NCBI RefSeq assembly: GCF_007748095.1
Contig: NZ_CP036287.1
Location: forward strand, 1,612,001-1,676,000
Source: Engelhardtia mirabilis
GTDB taxonomy: Bacteria; Planctomycetota; UBA1135; GCA-002686595
Reading direction: 5' to 3'
DNA: 64,000 nt
The number at the start of each line of letters is the position of its first letter. The first letter of the stretch is position 1. This document shows positions 27,529 through 36,385 of the stretch, one piece after another. The position numbers and the translations under genes are program-made. The notes beneath the pieces are model-generated. The model saw nothing but the letters and a program-made list of their open reading frames with translations. It was not told the DNA's origin and made no database searches.

Positions 27529-27860
27529 GGGGCAATCCGGGGTCGAGTGACTGTCGTAGGCGGAGGAGCCCGCGTGGGTGGGGGAGGCGATCCAGGCTAG
27601 CCATCGCGGCTAGGACCGTGCATCTGCATGCGATCTTGGCTGGTGGATCGAGGAGGGGGGAGCGAGAAGGGGCACGCGACGATCCGTCCCTTGCCCCTCG
27701 CCGCGCACACCGTTGCCCGGGCACCGCCATCGACGGGCCCCTGTCGATCCGCCGCGGCGAGGGATTGGTCCCGTCCCCGTGCCCCTCGAGAGCTACGATC
27801 CTCGCTCGCCGGCCGGCTCGATCTCGCCCTCGGCGCGCACCACCGCCGAGGGGCTCCCAC
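27529..27860. other. Divergent intergenic region, 332 bases
   Basis: Lies between the divergent secreted-protein gene and the SthA-like gene and should hold their promoters. Reading frames across it are basic and proline-rich and look non-coding. No RNA gene, repeat or strong palindrome was recognised. A GAGGGG element 10-15 bases before 27861 may serve the SthA-like start. Confidence 0.4.
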
Positions 27861-29282
27861 ATGATCGAGACCGACGTCTGCATCCTCGGCGGGGGGCCTG
27901 GTGGCCTCGCGGCCGCCGCCAACCTCGCGCTCCACGGGCGCAGGGTCGTCGTGGTCAACGCCGGACCTCTGATGGGTTACGGCATCGAGGGCGCTTTCCG
28001 CTCCAAGGCCGCGTTCGAGATCACGCGACAGTACGTCTACGCATCCCTGCGTCCCGACGTATTCGAGGCCGCACGGCCGCCGTCGCTCGAGGCGGTCCTG
28101 CGCGGAACCCAGCGGTCCGCCGAGGGCCTCAACGTTTCAGTGGTCGACCGGCTCCAGCGCCTGGGTGTGGAAGTGATCGAGGGCCGCGGCGTGATCGAGG
28201 ACGCCCAGACCGTCCTGGTGGGCGGGCGGCGCGTGCGGGCCAAGGACTTGATCATCGCCACCGGCTCGCGCCCGCGCGTGCCCGAGGGGATCGTGCCGGA
28301 CGACCGCCGCGTGCTGACCAGCGACACCGTCAACCGTTGCATGGAGCTGCCGCGCACCCTGGCGATCCTGGGCGCCGGTGTGATCGGCTGCGAGTACGCC
28401 AGCATCTTCGCCGCCCTGGGCTCCGAGGTGACCCTGGTCGATACCCAGCCGCGGGTACTGGGTTCGGAGGATCCCGACCTCTCCGCCTTCATCACCCGGG
28501 CCTTCGTGGAGCGCGGCATCAAGGTGCTCTCCTCGACCCGCTTCCAGGGTATCGAGCGCACCGCCGATGGCGTGCGGACCGCGCTGCCCGAGGGTCGCGT
28601 GCTCGAGACGGGCGCCGTGCTGCTGGCCATCGGCCGCGTGGCCTGCACCGACGGCATCGGCCTGGAGCGCATCGGGGTCGAACGCGCCAAGGGCGGTTGG
28701 ATACCCACCGACGGATCGATGCGGACGAACGTCCCGCACGTCTACGCGGTCGGCGACGTCGGCGACCGCGGGACGCCGGTCGACCTGGCCCTGGTGCACG
28801 TGGCCCAGGCCGAGGGGGTCTGCGCGGCCCACCACATCCTGGGCGAGGAGTTCGACCAGTCGATGGACCACGTGCCCTACATCATCTTCACGGTGCCGAT
28901 GATCGCAGGTGCCGGCCTGTCCGAGACCGCGGCCCGCGAGCGACATGGCGAGGTGCGCGTGGGCAAGTACCCCTACGGCCGCAACCACCGCGCCCACGCG
29001 ATGCACCCGGCCCTCGGCTACGTGAAGCTGATCGTGGGGCCCGTGGGCGACGACCGCATCCTGGGCGTGCGCGTCGTCGGGCGCGACGCGGACACCTTGA
29101 TCGCGGCCGCGTCGATCCTGATCGAGCGCCAGCTGCCCTACACCTACCTGATCACGTCGATCATGCCCCACCCGTCCCTGATCGAGTGCCTGCAGGGCGC
29201 GGCGCACATCATCCAGGGTGACGCGCTGACCTACGAAGAGGGCGAGGAGTACGACTTCTTCGACCTGATCCGCCGGCAGTGA
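27861..29282 (+). CDS. SthA-like FAD pyridine-nucleotide oxidoreductase lacking the redox disulphide
   Basis: 473 residues, the usual length of the dihydrolipoamide dehydrogenase/SthA family. The FAD-binding GGGPGGLAAAANLALHG lies at residues 10-26, the NAD(P) Rossmann motif GAGVIGCEYASIF (close to E. coli SthA) near residue 173, and the second FAD motif HVYAVGDVG near residue 295. The dimer-interface domain ends with HPSLIE, matching the family's HPTxxE. The redox-active Cys-x4-Cys (or the single Cys of SthA) is replaced: the aligned stretch reads GYGIEGAFRSK with no cysteine. It may still be a transhydrogenase using FAD hydride transfer alone. Disulphide reductase activity is excluded if the reading is right. 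Confidence 0.85.
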   Translation: MIETDVCILGGGPGGLAAAANLALHGRRVVVVNAGPLMGYGIEGAFRSKAAFEITRQYVYASLRPDVFEAARPPSLEAVLRGTQRSAEGLNVSVVDRLQRLGVEVIEGRGVIEDAQTVLVGGRRVRAKDLIIATGSRPRVPEGIVPDDRRVLTSDTVNRCMELPRTLAILGAGVIGCEYASIFAALGSEVTLVDTQPRVLGSEDPDLSAFITRAFVERGIKVLSSTRFQGIERTADGVRTALPEGRVLETGAVLLAIGRVACTDGIGLERIGVERAKGGWIPTDGSMRTNVPHVYAVGDVGDRGTPVDLALVHVAQAEGVCAAHHILGEEFDQSMDHVPYIIFTVPMIAGAGLSETAARERHGEVRVGKYPYGRNHRAHAMHPALGYVKLIVGPVGDDRILGVRVVGRDADTLIAAASILIERQLPYTYLITSIMPHPSLIECLQGAAHIIQGDALTYEEGEEYDFFDLIRRQ

Positions 29283-29287
29283 GAGGC

Positions 29288-29317
29288 GTGCGGTACGGGC
29301 CGAAGCCCGTACCGCGC
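29288..29317. terminator. Hairpin between convergent genes
   Basis: CGGTACGGGC (29291-29300) pairs perfectly with GCCCGTACCG (29305-29314) around a CGAA tetraloop; three further pairs (one G-U) extend the stem outward. It starts 5 bases after the stop of the SthA-like gene. No U-tract follows. Confidence 0.65.
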
Positions 29318-29464
29318 ACCGAGCCGTCGGCACCGTGGCGCAATCGGTCCGACGACTGTTCGAGATTCCCCGACGGTTGCCGGGATCCGCGTCCAGCGGG
29401 CGAGAGGCGGCCCCACACCGCCGCTCGGACGTACCGCACGCGGATGCCGGCGACCGCAGGGAGA

Positions 29465-32400
29465 CTATTGGCCCAGCACGACTTCGAGTCCGTTGCTGAG
29501 CGCGCCGAGGCCGAGGAACGGTCCCGCGAGTTCCAGGCTCAGCGCCTGGAAGTCGACCACGGCACCGGCCAGGCTCGGATCCAGCGGCACCGTGAGGGGC
29601 AGTGTGGAGCCGCCACCTGCGTCCGTCGGCGTCGCGAGCAGGAGCTTCGGCGAGGGCAGCAGCACCCCGCAGTCACCCGACGGCGCCAGGGCGCCCAGGG
29701 ACCCATCGAAGAACCAGAGGGCACTGCCGAGGGGCAGGGCGTTCTCGATCGCGAGGGCGAAGGATCGGCCCAGGGACGCCGCCCCACTGGCGAGGGAGAG
29801 GGAGGGGACACCTCCAGCGCCGGCGCACCCGGCACCGATGGGCGTCACGGCGAAGCCGCCGGTGGCGCTGAGCGGGATCGAGTGGAGCTCGACGCCGTTC
29901 AGACCGTCGGTGGCCGCGAACAGCAACCGGTTGCCCAGTTGGATCCCCGGCCGCGGCTCCGAGCTCTTGGCTCCCAGGGCGATGTCAGTCAGCGCCTGCG
30001 TGCCGGCGGCGCTGCCGTCGGTGACCCACCACTCCTCGCCATTGGCGTCTTGGTTGGTGAAGAGCAAGCGCTGGTCGGTACCCGCCGCCCAGAAGTCGGC
30101 CAGGCCGGCAGCATCCAAGGGCGACGGCAGGTCCACCGCCAGCTGGGTGCCCGCGGGGGTGCCGTCGGTCACCCACAGTTGCCCGAAGTGGAACGAGTCC
30201 GGGGGTGATTGCACGGCGAAGAAGGCCCCGTTGCCGGCGACCGTGAACTCGAGCGGGAAGCCCGAGCCCGGCCCCGGCTGGGTGTCCGCGAGCAACATGG
30301 TTCCGGCGGCGGTGCCGTCGCTGACCCAGGGCTCGCGCCCGTTGGCAGGGGTGGTGACGCTGAACAGCACCAGATCTCCCAGGGTCGTCAGCTCGCCGAA
30401 GCCGCCCTCGCCGGCGCCCAGGGTGAAGAAGTTCACCGTGCCGGCCGGAGTCCCGTCGGTCTTCCAGAGTTCGCCACTCGAGCCGAAGGCAGGCGTGAAG
30501 TAGGCCAGGCTGTCGCCCACCGCGATCTGGGCCAGCAGGGTGTCGTCCGGCCCCGGGGTGAGATCGGCCAGGAGGGCGGTCCCGGCCACGGTGCCGTCGC
30601 TCGACCACAGTTCGAGGCCCTCGGGCCCGTCGGCCTGGAACAGCAGGCGGTCACCGATCCGCTCGAGCACGCCGAACTTCGAGCCGGGGCCGAGGGGCGA
30701 AGTCGCCTTGATCTGAGTGGTGCCGAAGTCGTCGACACGCCACAGGGCGCTGCCGCCGTTGCCATCGGCCGCCAGGAAGAACAGGGCCTCGCCCATGGGC
30801 ACCAAGTCGTTGAAGAAGAACGACTCCGAGGAGCTCGGGCCGGGGACCAAGTCCACGACCAGCGAAGTGCCGGCCTCGGTGCCGTCGGTCGACCAGAGCT
30901 CGATGCCGAAGTCGGGGTGGTTGGCGCGGAAGAAGACCCGGTCGCCCACGAGGGTGAGGTTGTGGGGCTTCGACCCGGGGTCGCTGCCGAGCGGCCCATC
31001 GTTGAGCGGGTTGATGTCCTTGACCAGTCGGGTTCCCGCGGTCGTGCCGTCGGTGATCCAGAGTTCGGCCCCGGTGGAGCCCTCGAATGCCTGGAACAGC
31101 ACACGGTCGCCGAATCGCAGGAACTCGGTCGGGTCCGAACCGTCGCTCAGCCCCTCGTCGCCGATGTTGAGCAGCAGGCCGGTCTGCACCCCGTCCGTGG
31201 CAGCGGGTTCGATCCCGAAGACCGGGAAGTTCTGGCCGAAGACCACGCCGCCGCTGGCCGGCAGGATCGTGGGTTTGGAACCGATGATCCCGACACCCGG
31301 TCCGGGGGTGAGATCGGCCACGAGGGCGGCGGTGGCGCTGATCGGATCGAAGCTCCAGATCTCGGTGCCATGCACGCCATCGTCGGCGCGGAAGAAGATC
31401 TGGCCGAGGGTGGTCACGAACTCGACCGGCAGGGACTGCCCCGTCGGGTTGATCTCAGCGGCGAGTTGGGCGAGGGCGCCGCCCCCGGTCGTGCGGCACA
31501 GCTCGAAGCCGCTGCCGCCCACGTTGCCGGAGTAGAAGAGGTCGTCGCCGAGCGCGACCCCGGGAAAGTAGTCGACCCGCTGGCCGCCGGACTGGCCCGA
31601 CAGGTTCACGGGCTGGGTTCCGCCGGGCGTGCCGTCGGTCTCGAACAGACGCGGCGTCGAAGCCACGTTGCCGGCCGTGAACCAGACCTTGGTCGCACCC
31701 TGCACCGACCAGTAGGTGTTGAAGGTCGGTTGCAGCAGGAAGGTACCGCCCGGCGTGCCGTCGCTGGACCACCAGCCCGTGGGGTTGGTGCCGGATCCGG
31801 CGGACGCGAAGATCACCCGCGAGCCCACTTCGGCCTCGTGGCCGAGGCTGGCGTTGAACGAGTGCAGGGTCAGGGTGGCGACGACGACGGCGCCGCCAGG
31901 GGTGCCGTCGGTGGCCCACAGATCGGTGGTCCCGGAGCCTGCGAAGAAGAGCTTGCCGGCGCCGGCGAACAGGTGCTGGACGCCCGAGGCCGGCCCTGGC
32001 TCCAACTCATGGAACAGCGCGGTTTGGCCGCTGGCCAGGTCGTGGCGCCACAGTTCGGTCCCGGAGTCCTCGAGGCCAGCGAGGAACCACACCGCGCCGC
32101 CGAAGACGGTCAAGTCGTGGGGCTCGTCGGTCCAGTCGAGCGGCGCGGCCACCCGGACCGTGCCCGCGGGGGTGCCGTCGCTGCGCCACAGGCCGACGCC
32201 GACGCCCAGCTCGTCGATGGCGCTGAACAGGTCGCCGTTGGCCAGGAACGTGCTCTCGTGCTCGTTGAGTGCGGCCGGGTGGAGCTGGATCGTCCCCGCT
32301 GTCGTGCCGTCCGAGCGCCAGATGCGGTAGCTGACCCCGGTCTCGGCGTCGATGCCGCCGAAGTAGACCAGGTTGCCGTTGCTCGCGAAGCCGCCGTTGT

Positions 32401-32524
32401 AGCTTCCGACCACGGCCGGGTCGGTGTTGATGTCGGAGACCAGGGTGCCTCCGATCAATTGCGCGTGGAGCGGCGAGGCCAGGGCGAGACTGGACGCGAG
32501 GATCAGGGTCGATCGCAGATGCAT
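29465..32524 (-). CDS. Secreted ELWxxDGT-repeat protein
   Basis: 1019 residues from the ATG at MHLRSTLILASSLALASPLH, a signal peptide. The body is a series of about 50-80-residue beta units, each with the hallmark ELWxTDGTxAGT; about a dozen clear copies can be read (for example RIWRSDGTTAGT, ELWITDGTTAGT, ELWKTDGTPAGT), plus degenerate ones. Such repeats are predicted to form beta-propellers in large exported proteins. From about residue 890 a C-terminal module follows: IGAGCAGAGGVPSLSLASG, then LWFFDGS, then DFQALSLEL and ALSNGLEVVLG at the very end. Surface adhesion or anchoring is inference. The start was set by the signal peptide; an upstream open stretch of 77 codons belongs to GC-rich non-coding sequence. 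Confidence 0.88.
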   Translation of the reverse strand: MHLRSTLILASSLALASPLHAQLIGGTLVSDINTDPAVVGSYNGGFASNGNLVYFGGIDAETGVSYRIWRSDGTTAGTIQLHPAALNEHESTFLANGDLFSAIDELGVGVGLWRSDGTPAGTVRVAAPLDWTDEPHDLTVFGGAVWFLAGLEDSGTELWRHDLASGQTALFHELEPGPASGVQHLFAGAGKLFFAGSGTTDLWATDGTPGGAVVVATLTLHSFNASLGHEAEVGSRVIFASAGSGTNPTGWWSSDGTPGGTFLLQPTFNTYWSVQGATKVWFTAGNVASTPRLFETDGTPGGTQPVNLSGQSGGQRVDYFPGVALGDDLFYSGNVGGSGFELCRTTGGGALAQLAAEINPTGQSLPVEFVTTLGQIFFRADDGVHGTEIWSFDPISATAALVADLTPGPGVGIIGSKPTILPASGGVVFGQNFPVFGIEPAATDGVQTGLLLNIGDEGLSDGSDPTEFLRFGDRVLFQAFEGSTGAELWITDGTTAGTRLVKDINPLNDGPLGSDPGSKPHNLTLVGDRVFFRANHPDFGIELWSTDGTEAGTSLVVDLVPGPSSSESFFFNDLVPMGEALFFLAADGNGGSALWRVDDFGTTQIKATSPLGPGSKFGVLERIGDRLLFQADGPEGLELWSSDGTVAGTALLADLTPGPDDTLLAQIAVGDSLAYFTPAFGSSGELWKTDGTPAGTVNFFTLGAGEGGFGELTTLGDLVLFSVTTPANGREPWVSDGTAAGTMLLADTQPGPGSGFPLEFTVAGNGAFFAVQSPPDSFHFGQLWVTDGTPAGTQLAVDLPSPLDAAGLADFWAAGTDQRLLFTNQDANGEEWWVTDGSAAGTQALTDIALGAKSSEPRPGIQLGNRLLFAATDGLNGVELHSIPLSATGGFAVTPIGAGCAGAGGVPSLSLASGAASLGRSFALAIENALPLGSALWFFDGSLGALAPSGDCGVLLPSPKLLLATPTDAGGGSTLPLTVPLDPSLAGAVVDFQALSLELAGPFLGLGALSNGLEVVLGQ

Positions 32525-33204
32525 GGCAGGGGCCGATAGGGACGTGGAAGGGGTCCAAGGCCGCGCGGAGCCGGGAGAACTCCCGCGGCACCCCCGCAAG
32601 CGACCTCCCGCTCCGACCCTCGCGGGGAGACTTCCGATCTCCTCGCACCCCCCCCGCCCCCGCGCCCGCCCCGACGCCAGGAAGGACGCGGCCCGCTCGG
32701 AAGCCCGGGGAGTTCGTCGCGATGAACTCGTCGACCACGTTCGCCACGGCGCCATAGGGGCCCGTCGCGGCCCAGTAGCTGATCGTCCGCGAGAGGGCGA
32801 CCTTCCTTGCCCTCGGCCAGGGTCAAGGTCTCGAGCGGGATGTCGGCGGCGCCCGCGTCCTGATCGGGCAGGCTCGAGGCCCCGGCGACGATCAGGTCGA
32901 CTAGCGGTTGCTTGGCGGCACGGGAGCCGATGTTGGCGGTCTGGACGTCCACGTCCAGGTTGCCGAAGGGGTTGTCGTCACGCTTGGCGATGGTGACAAA
33001 GCCGCTGTTGTAGGCCGTCAGGTGCTGGTGCACCGAGCCGGCGAAGACCAACCCGGTGACGTCGTAGACGACGACGGGCTCGTTGACGAGCAGGCCCGCG
33101 GGGACCGCGGTGTCGGCGGGGACACTGGCGGCCGAGCTGGGGTGCCAGGACCAGAGAAGGACTGCGGCGGCGGCGAGCTGGGTCAGGCTGCTGAAGCGGA
33201 TCAT
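32503..33204 (-). CDS. Secreted protein of unknown function with probable frameshift
   Basis: A signal peptide (MIRFSSLTQLAAAAVLLWSW) preceded by GGAGG 5-9 bases before the ATG marks a genuine start. The first about 133 residues look like a real secreted protein (PVVVYDVTGLVFAGSVHQHL ... DIPLETLTLAEGK). After that the frame becomes Arg/Gly-rich shadow sequence and runs into the next gene's N-terminus. In the neighbouring frame the sequence continues plausibly as KVALSRTISYWAATGPYGAV ... VVDEFIATNSPGF, which suggests an extra base in the AAGGAAGG stretch near 32800-32810. The true C-terminus is unclear because a C-rich tract (about 32650-32680) follows. It is either a sequencing error or a broken gene. 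Confidence 0.45.
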   Translation of the reverse strand: MIRFSSLTQLAAAAVLLWSWHPSSAASVPADTAVPAGLLVNEPVVVYDVTGLVFAGSVHQHLTAYNSGFVTIAKRDDNPFGNLDVDVQTANIGSRAAKQPLVDLIVAGASSLPDQDAGAADIPLETLTLAEGKEGRPLADDQLLGRDGPLWRRGERGRRVHRDELPGLPSGPRPSWRRGGRGGGGGARRSEVSPRGSEREVACGGAAGVLPAPRGLGPLPRPYRPLPCICDRP

Positions 33205-33386
33205 CGTTCCCTCCGCTCGCGCCCGCCCAGGCACCCGTCGGGCGGGGCATGTGACTCGGCCGGTCTTCGAGGCCGGCGCCCCGCGCGGCCGGCTGGGCGC
33301 TGTCGTCGGTGATCGGCCGGAGCGGCGAATCAAATGCCCCTGGGCCCGTGCCACGGCCGCAGCCGTGGCCCAGACTCGGCGCGCCC

Positions 33387-34031
33387 ATGGATCCGCGCCA
33401 GACCCACGCCACCGTCGGCGACCGCTGGACCGCGCCGGGCGCGGGCGAGCACTACGCCGGCGGCCGCTGGCGCTCGAGCCGGGCCGCCGGACGCGATCCC
33501 CGCCTGGTTCGACGAGCCCTGCTGCGCCACGCGCGGGGGCTGCGGCTCGAACGCGTGCTCGACGTGCCCTGTGGGGCAGGGCGCCTGCGACCCGTCCTCG
33601 AGGGCACGGGCGCGTCGACCGTCGGTGTGGACGTCTCGCCGGAGATGTTGGCCGCGGCTCCCGCGGGTCTTCGCATCCAGGCCTCAGCCTGGGCCCTACC
33701 CTTCGCCGACCGCAGCTTCGACGCGGTCGTGTGCTGTCGCCTGTTGCACCACGTGGCCAGTGACGACGAGCGCGCCGGCCTCCTGGGCGAGCTGGTGCGG
33801 GTCAGCCGCGGCCTGGTGCTGGTGTCGTTCTGGGATTCGAGTTCCTGGCACGCTTGGCGGCGTCGAGCGGGCCTGCGCCGCGCGACCCATCCGGACACGC
33901 GCGTGGCCCTCGAACGACGGACGCTGGAGCGGCTCATCGAGGGGGCCGGCGCACGGGTCTTGGGCTTCGAGCACAGCCTGCGCTTCGTGTCCCAGCAGGC
34001 CTTCGCGATCGCGCGGCGGGAGGCGGACTGA
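33387..34031 (+). CDS. Class I SAM-dependent methyltransferase
   Basis: 214 residues. SAM-binding motif I reads VLDVPCGAGR (about residues 57-66), followed by an acidic residue at the end of strand 2 (VGVDVSPEML), the motif II/III region ALPFADRSFDAVVC and RLLHHV. This is the UbiE/Methyltransf_11 layout. The start MDPRQTHATVGDRW is chosen because upstream residues are basic and proline-rich. It is followed directly by the LPS-kinase-like gene (next start is the base after the stop), so the pair is an operon. Together they suggest modification of an envelope glycolipid, though the methyl acceptor is not evident. Confidence 0.82.
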   Translation: MDPRQTHATVGDRWTAPGAGEHYAGGRWRSSRAAGRDPRLVRRALLRHARGLRLERVLDVPCGAGRLRPVLEGTGASTVGVDVSPEMLAAAPAGLRIQASAWALPFADRSFDAVVCCRLLHHVASDDERAGLLGELVRVSRGLVLVSFWDSSSWHAWRRRAGLRRATHPDTRVALERRTLERLIEGAGARVLGFEHSLRFVSQQAFAIARREAD

Positions 34032-34865
34032 GTGCCCGAGCTGCGCCACGGGATCGAGCAGGGCGAGCTGCGCCTGCGGGCCGGGCGCGGTGCCGCGGCG
34101 CGCGCGGAGGCCTTGGCCCTGGGCGCGCAGCTCGCGCGCGCCGACGAGCACCGCGCCGAGTTCGTGCCCTTCGCCGGGGAGCGGGCCTACCTCAAGGCCA
34201 GTCCCCTGCGCGGCCGAGCGAGTCGGCGCCACGCCCTGCGCGCGGGGCTGTTGCGCGCCCGTGTTCCGCGCATGGCCGAGTACGCCAACCTCACCTGGCT
34301 GCGGCGCGCCGGCTTCCGCGCCCCCCAGCCCCTCGCGGCCGGGGTCCTGTGGCGTGGCGGCGCGCCGCGCTTCCAGTTCCTGCTGACCTGTGCCGTCCCG
34401 GCGAGCGTGACCCTCGACGTCGCCCTCGCCGCCGCCGCGGACGACGAGCGCGGGCTCCTGGTCGACGAGCTGGCGCGCGAGGTCGGTCGCCTGCACCGGC
34501 TCGGCTTCGTCCACCGGGACCTCTTCCCCCGCAACCTGCTGGTGGTCGAACCGGTTGGCGGTCGGCGCCTGGTGCTGATCGACTGCTGGGCCGGGGGGCG
34601 CGGCTGCCAGCGACGCGGACCCCTCTACGACCTGGCCTGCCTGATGCTCGAGGGCGCCGACCTGTTCACCGTGGCCGAGCAGCGGCGGCTGCTTGACGGC
34701 TACCTGACCGAGCGTCGCGCGGGCATTGGGCTGCCGCAGCTCGTGGGCGGGGTCGTTCGTCGTCGCGACACCCTGGTGCGCGGCCTGGAGCGCGATCCCC
34801 GCCGTCTGCGCGGCAAGCCCATGCCCGGCCCCTGGCCCCCGGCGGCGCTGACGGTCCGCGGTTGA
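34032..34865 (+). CDS. Lipopolysaccharide-kinase/InaA-like protein
   Basis: 277 residues starting with GTG immediately after the methyltransferase stop. The kinase core is visible: FLLTCAVPASVTLD (hinge region), the catalytic loop HRDLFPRNLL (residues 161-170, with D163 and N168), and the metal-binding Asp in LIDCWAG (about 182). A Lys-containing strand ERAYLKASPL lies at about 50-60. This matches the Kdo/heptose kinase family (WaaP, KdkA, InaA), which phosphorylates core sugars of LPS at the inner membrane. The protein is very Arg-rich. A RIO-like kinase is the alternative. Confidence 0.75.
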   Translation: MPELRHGIEQGELRLRAGRGAAARAEALALGAQLARADEHRAEFVPFAGERAYLKASPLRGRASRRHALRAGLLRARVPRMAEYANLTWLRRAGFRAPQPLAAGVLWRGGAPRFQFLLTCAVPASVTLDVALAAAADDERGLLVDELAREVGRLHRLGFVHRDLFPRNLLVVEPVGGRRLVLIDCWAGGRGCQRRGPLYDLACLMLEGADLFTVAEQRRLLDGYLTERRAGIGLPQLVGGVVRRRDTLVRGLERDPRRLRGKPMPGPWPPAALTVRG

Positions 34866-34887
34866 AGCGCGCCGGACGCGCCCCGCG

Positions 34888-36261
34888 TCAGTCGGTGCCG
34901 CGCGCCGTCCCGTCGACGGCCTGCGAGCGGCTCCTGCGCGGTTGGCCGATCAACGCGTCCGAGATGCGTCCGAAGCGCCGGTAGGCGCGCATCATCGCGT
35001 GGGCCTGGGGATCCATCAGGCGCATGGCCAACAGCCCCGGCGCCACCAGGCTCGGCCCGGGCTCGATCCGCAGGCTCGCCGCGAGGGTGTAGTCCCCGGG
35101 CAGGGTCTCGACCGTGTGCCACCAGAAGGCGGGTACCCGCAGCATGTCGCCGGGCCGCAAGTCCGCCTGCACGCGCGGGATCCCGAGGTAGCCACCGAAC
35201 CCCCGGCGGCGTTGGATTTCGTCGGACTCGCGCACGTCGATGTTGCTGCCGGTGTAGTTCGTGCTGCGTTTGACCCGCGGGCGCATGGCCGGCGAGTAGA
35301 TCGGATCGGTCAGGGTCCAGCGTTTGCGACCCCGCGCCAGCACGAAGAAGTTGTCGCCGCCCTCGGTGTGCCACAGGGAGTAGGCGCGTTCGGGTTGCAC
35401 CAGGAGCTGCGCGCTGAAGACCTTGCCCACGGCCAGGCGCGAGCGCAGCCAGTGGCCGCGGTTGCGCTCCCAACCGCTGATGCGCTCCCAGTGGGCCAGG
35501 TCGAGGTCCCGCAGCAAGCTGCCGCCGTCCGCGTGCATCACGTCTTCGGCCACCACGAAGCGCGCGGGACCGCCGCGCCGGATCGACTCGGCCACCTCGC
35601 CCAGGGTGCCCAGGCGGAAGTCGTAGTAGTGGTGGGCCTTGGTGGGGCGGGTCTGGATCGGGTCCGGACGATCGAGGGCGGCGTTGATCGGCCCCGTGCA
35701 ATGGCCCCAGCCGCGCTCGAGGTAGTCGAGGCTCCAATCCATCAGCGGCAGTCCCCGGGCGGCCCCCCGGAGCACGTAGGGAATCCTCAGCCGCGTCAGG
35801 AAGTCCTGATCGATCGGGCTGACCTCGTCGGCGCGAAAGACCGGCACCGGGATCGGTCCGAAGCGCCACGGCTCGCTCGCCAGGCGCCGGTTGATGCGCT
35901 CCAGTTGCTTGTCGTAGCCGCGGCGCAGGAACCCCTCGGCGTAGCAGGCGTCGCGGGTGGGCGAGTAGACCGGCGTGCCCCCGTGAGCGAGGCCGATGTA
36001 GTAGAGCCAGAAGCGCAGACGGTCGACGAGGGGCACCTCGACCGCTCGGCTGGCCGCGCGGAAGCGCTGGGCTCGGGCGCGCAGGGACCAGTCCGGCCCC
36101 GCCGCCTGGAGCGGCGTCGCCGCGGCCGACGCGGGCCCGTGCGAACGCGATTCGCTCGAGTTCAGGTCGCAAGCGTTGGACTGCCCGTCGCCCTCCGCGC
36201 CGTGTCGGTCGACCCCCACGACCGAGGAGCGAGGCAGCCCGAAGGGGGGCGGCTCGTCCAT
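34888..36261 (-). CDS. Cupin/JmjC-like Fe(II)/2-oxoglutarate oxygenase
   Basis: 457 residues. The C-terminal half has the cupin_8/JmjC layout: a metal-binding His-x-Glu in LWHTEGGDNFF (H298, E300), then GRKRWTLTDP with a basic residue suited to 2-oxoglutarate, GDMLRVPAFWWHTVE with the distal metal His (H382). The first 60 residues are Ser/Ala/Pro-rich and may be disordered, so translation could start later. JmjC proteins of this type hydroxylate protein side chains or small molecules; substrate unknown. It converges with the LPS-kinase-like gene. Confidence 0.72.
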   Translation of the reverse strand: MDEPPPFGLPRSSVVGVDRHGAEGDGQSNACDLNSSESRSHGPASAAATPLQAAGPDWSLRARAQRFRAASRAVEVPLVDRLRFWLYYIGLAHGGTPVYSPTRDACYAEGFLRRGYDKQLERINRRLASEPWRFGPIPVPVFRADEVSPIDQDFLTRLRIPYVLRGAARGLPLMDWSLDYLERGWGHCTGPINAALDRPDPIQTRPTKAHHYYDFRLGTLGEVAESIRRGGPARFVVAEDVMHADGGSLLRDLDLAHWERISGWERNRGHWLRSRLAVGKVFSAQLLVQPERAYSLWHTEGGDNFFVLARGRKRWTLTDPIYSPAMRPRVKRSTNYTGSNIDVRESDEIQRRRGFGGYLGIPRVQADLRPGDMLRVPAFWWHTVETLPGDYTLAASLRIEPGPSLVAPGLLAMRLMDPQAHAMMRAYRRFGRISDALIGQPRRSRSQAVDGTARGTD

Positions 36262-36385
36262 GCTGTGAACGCTAGGCCGGCGGCGTGAAGCCGACTACCG
36301 ATCGAGCGAAGGCAAATGCGCGCTCAGCCCCGAGCGGGGCCCGCCGGGCCCGTAACAATCCAGTAGCGCCGCGCGGCCGGTCCAC

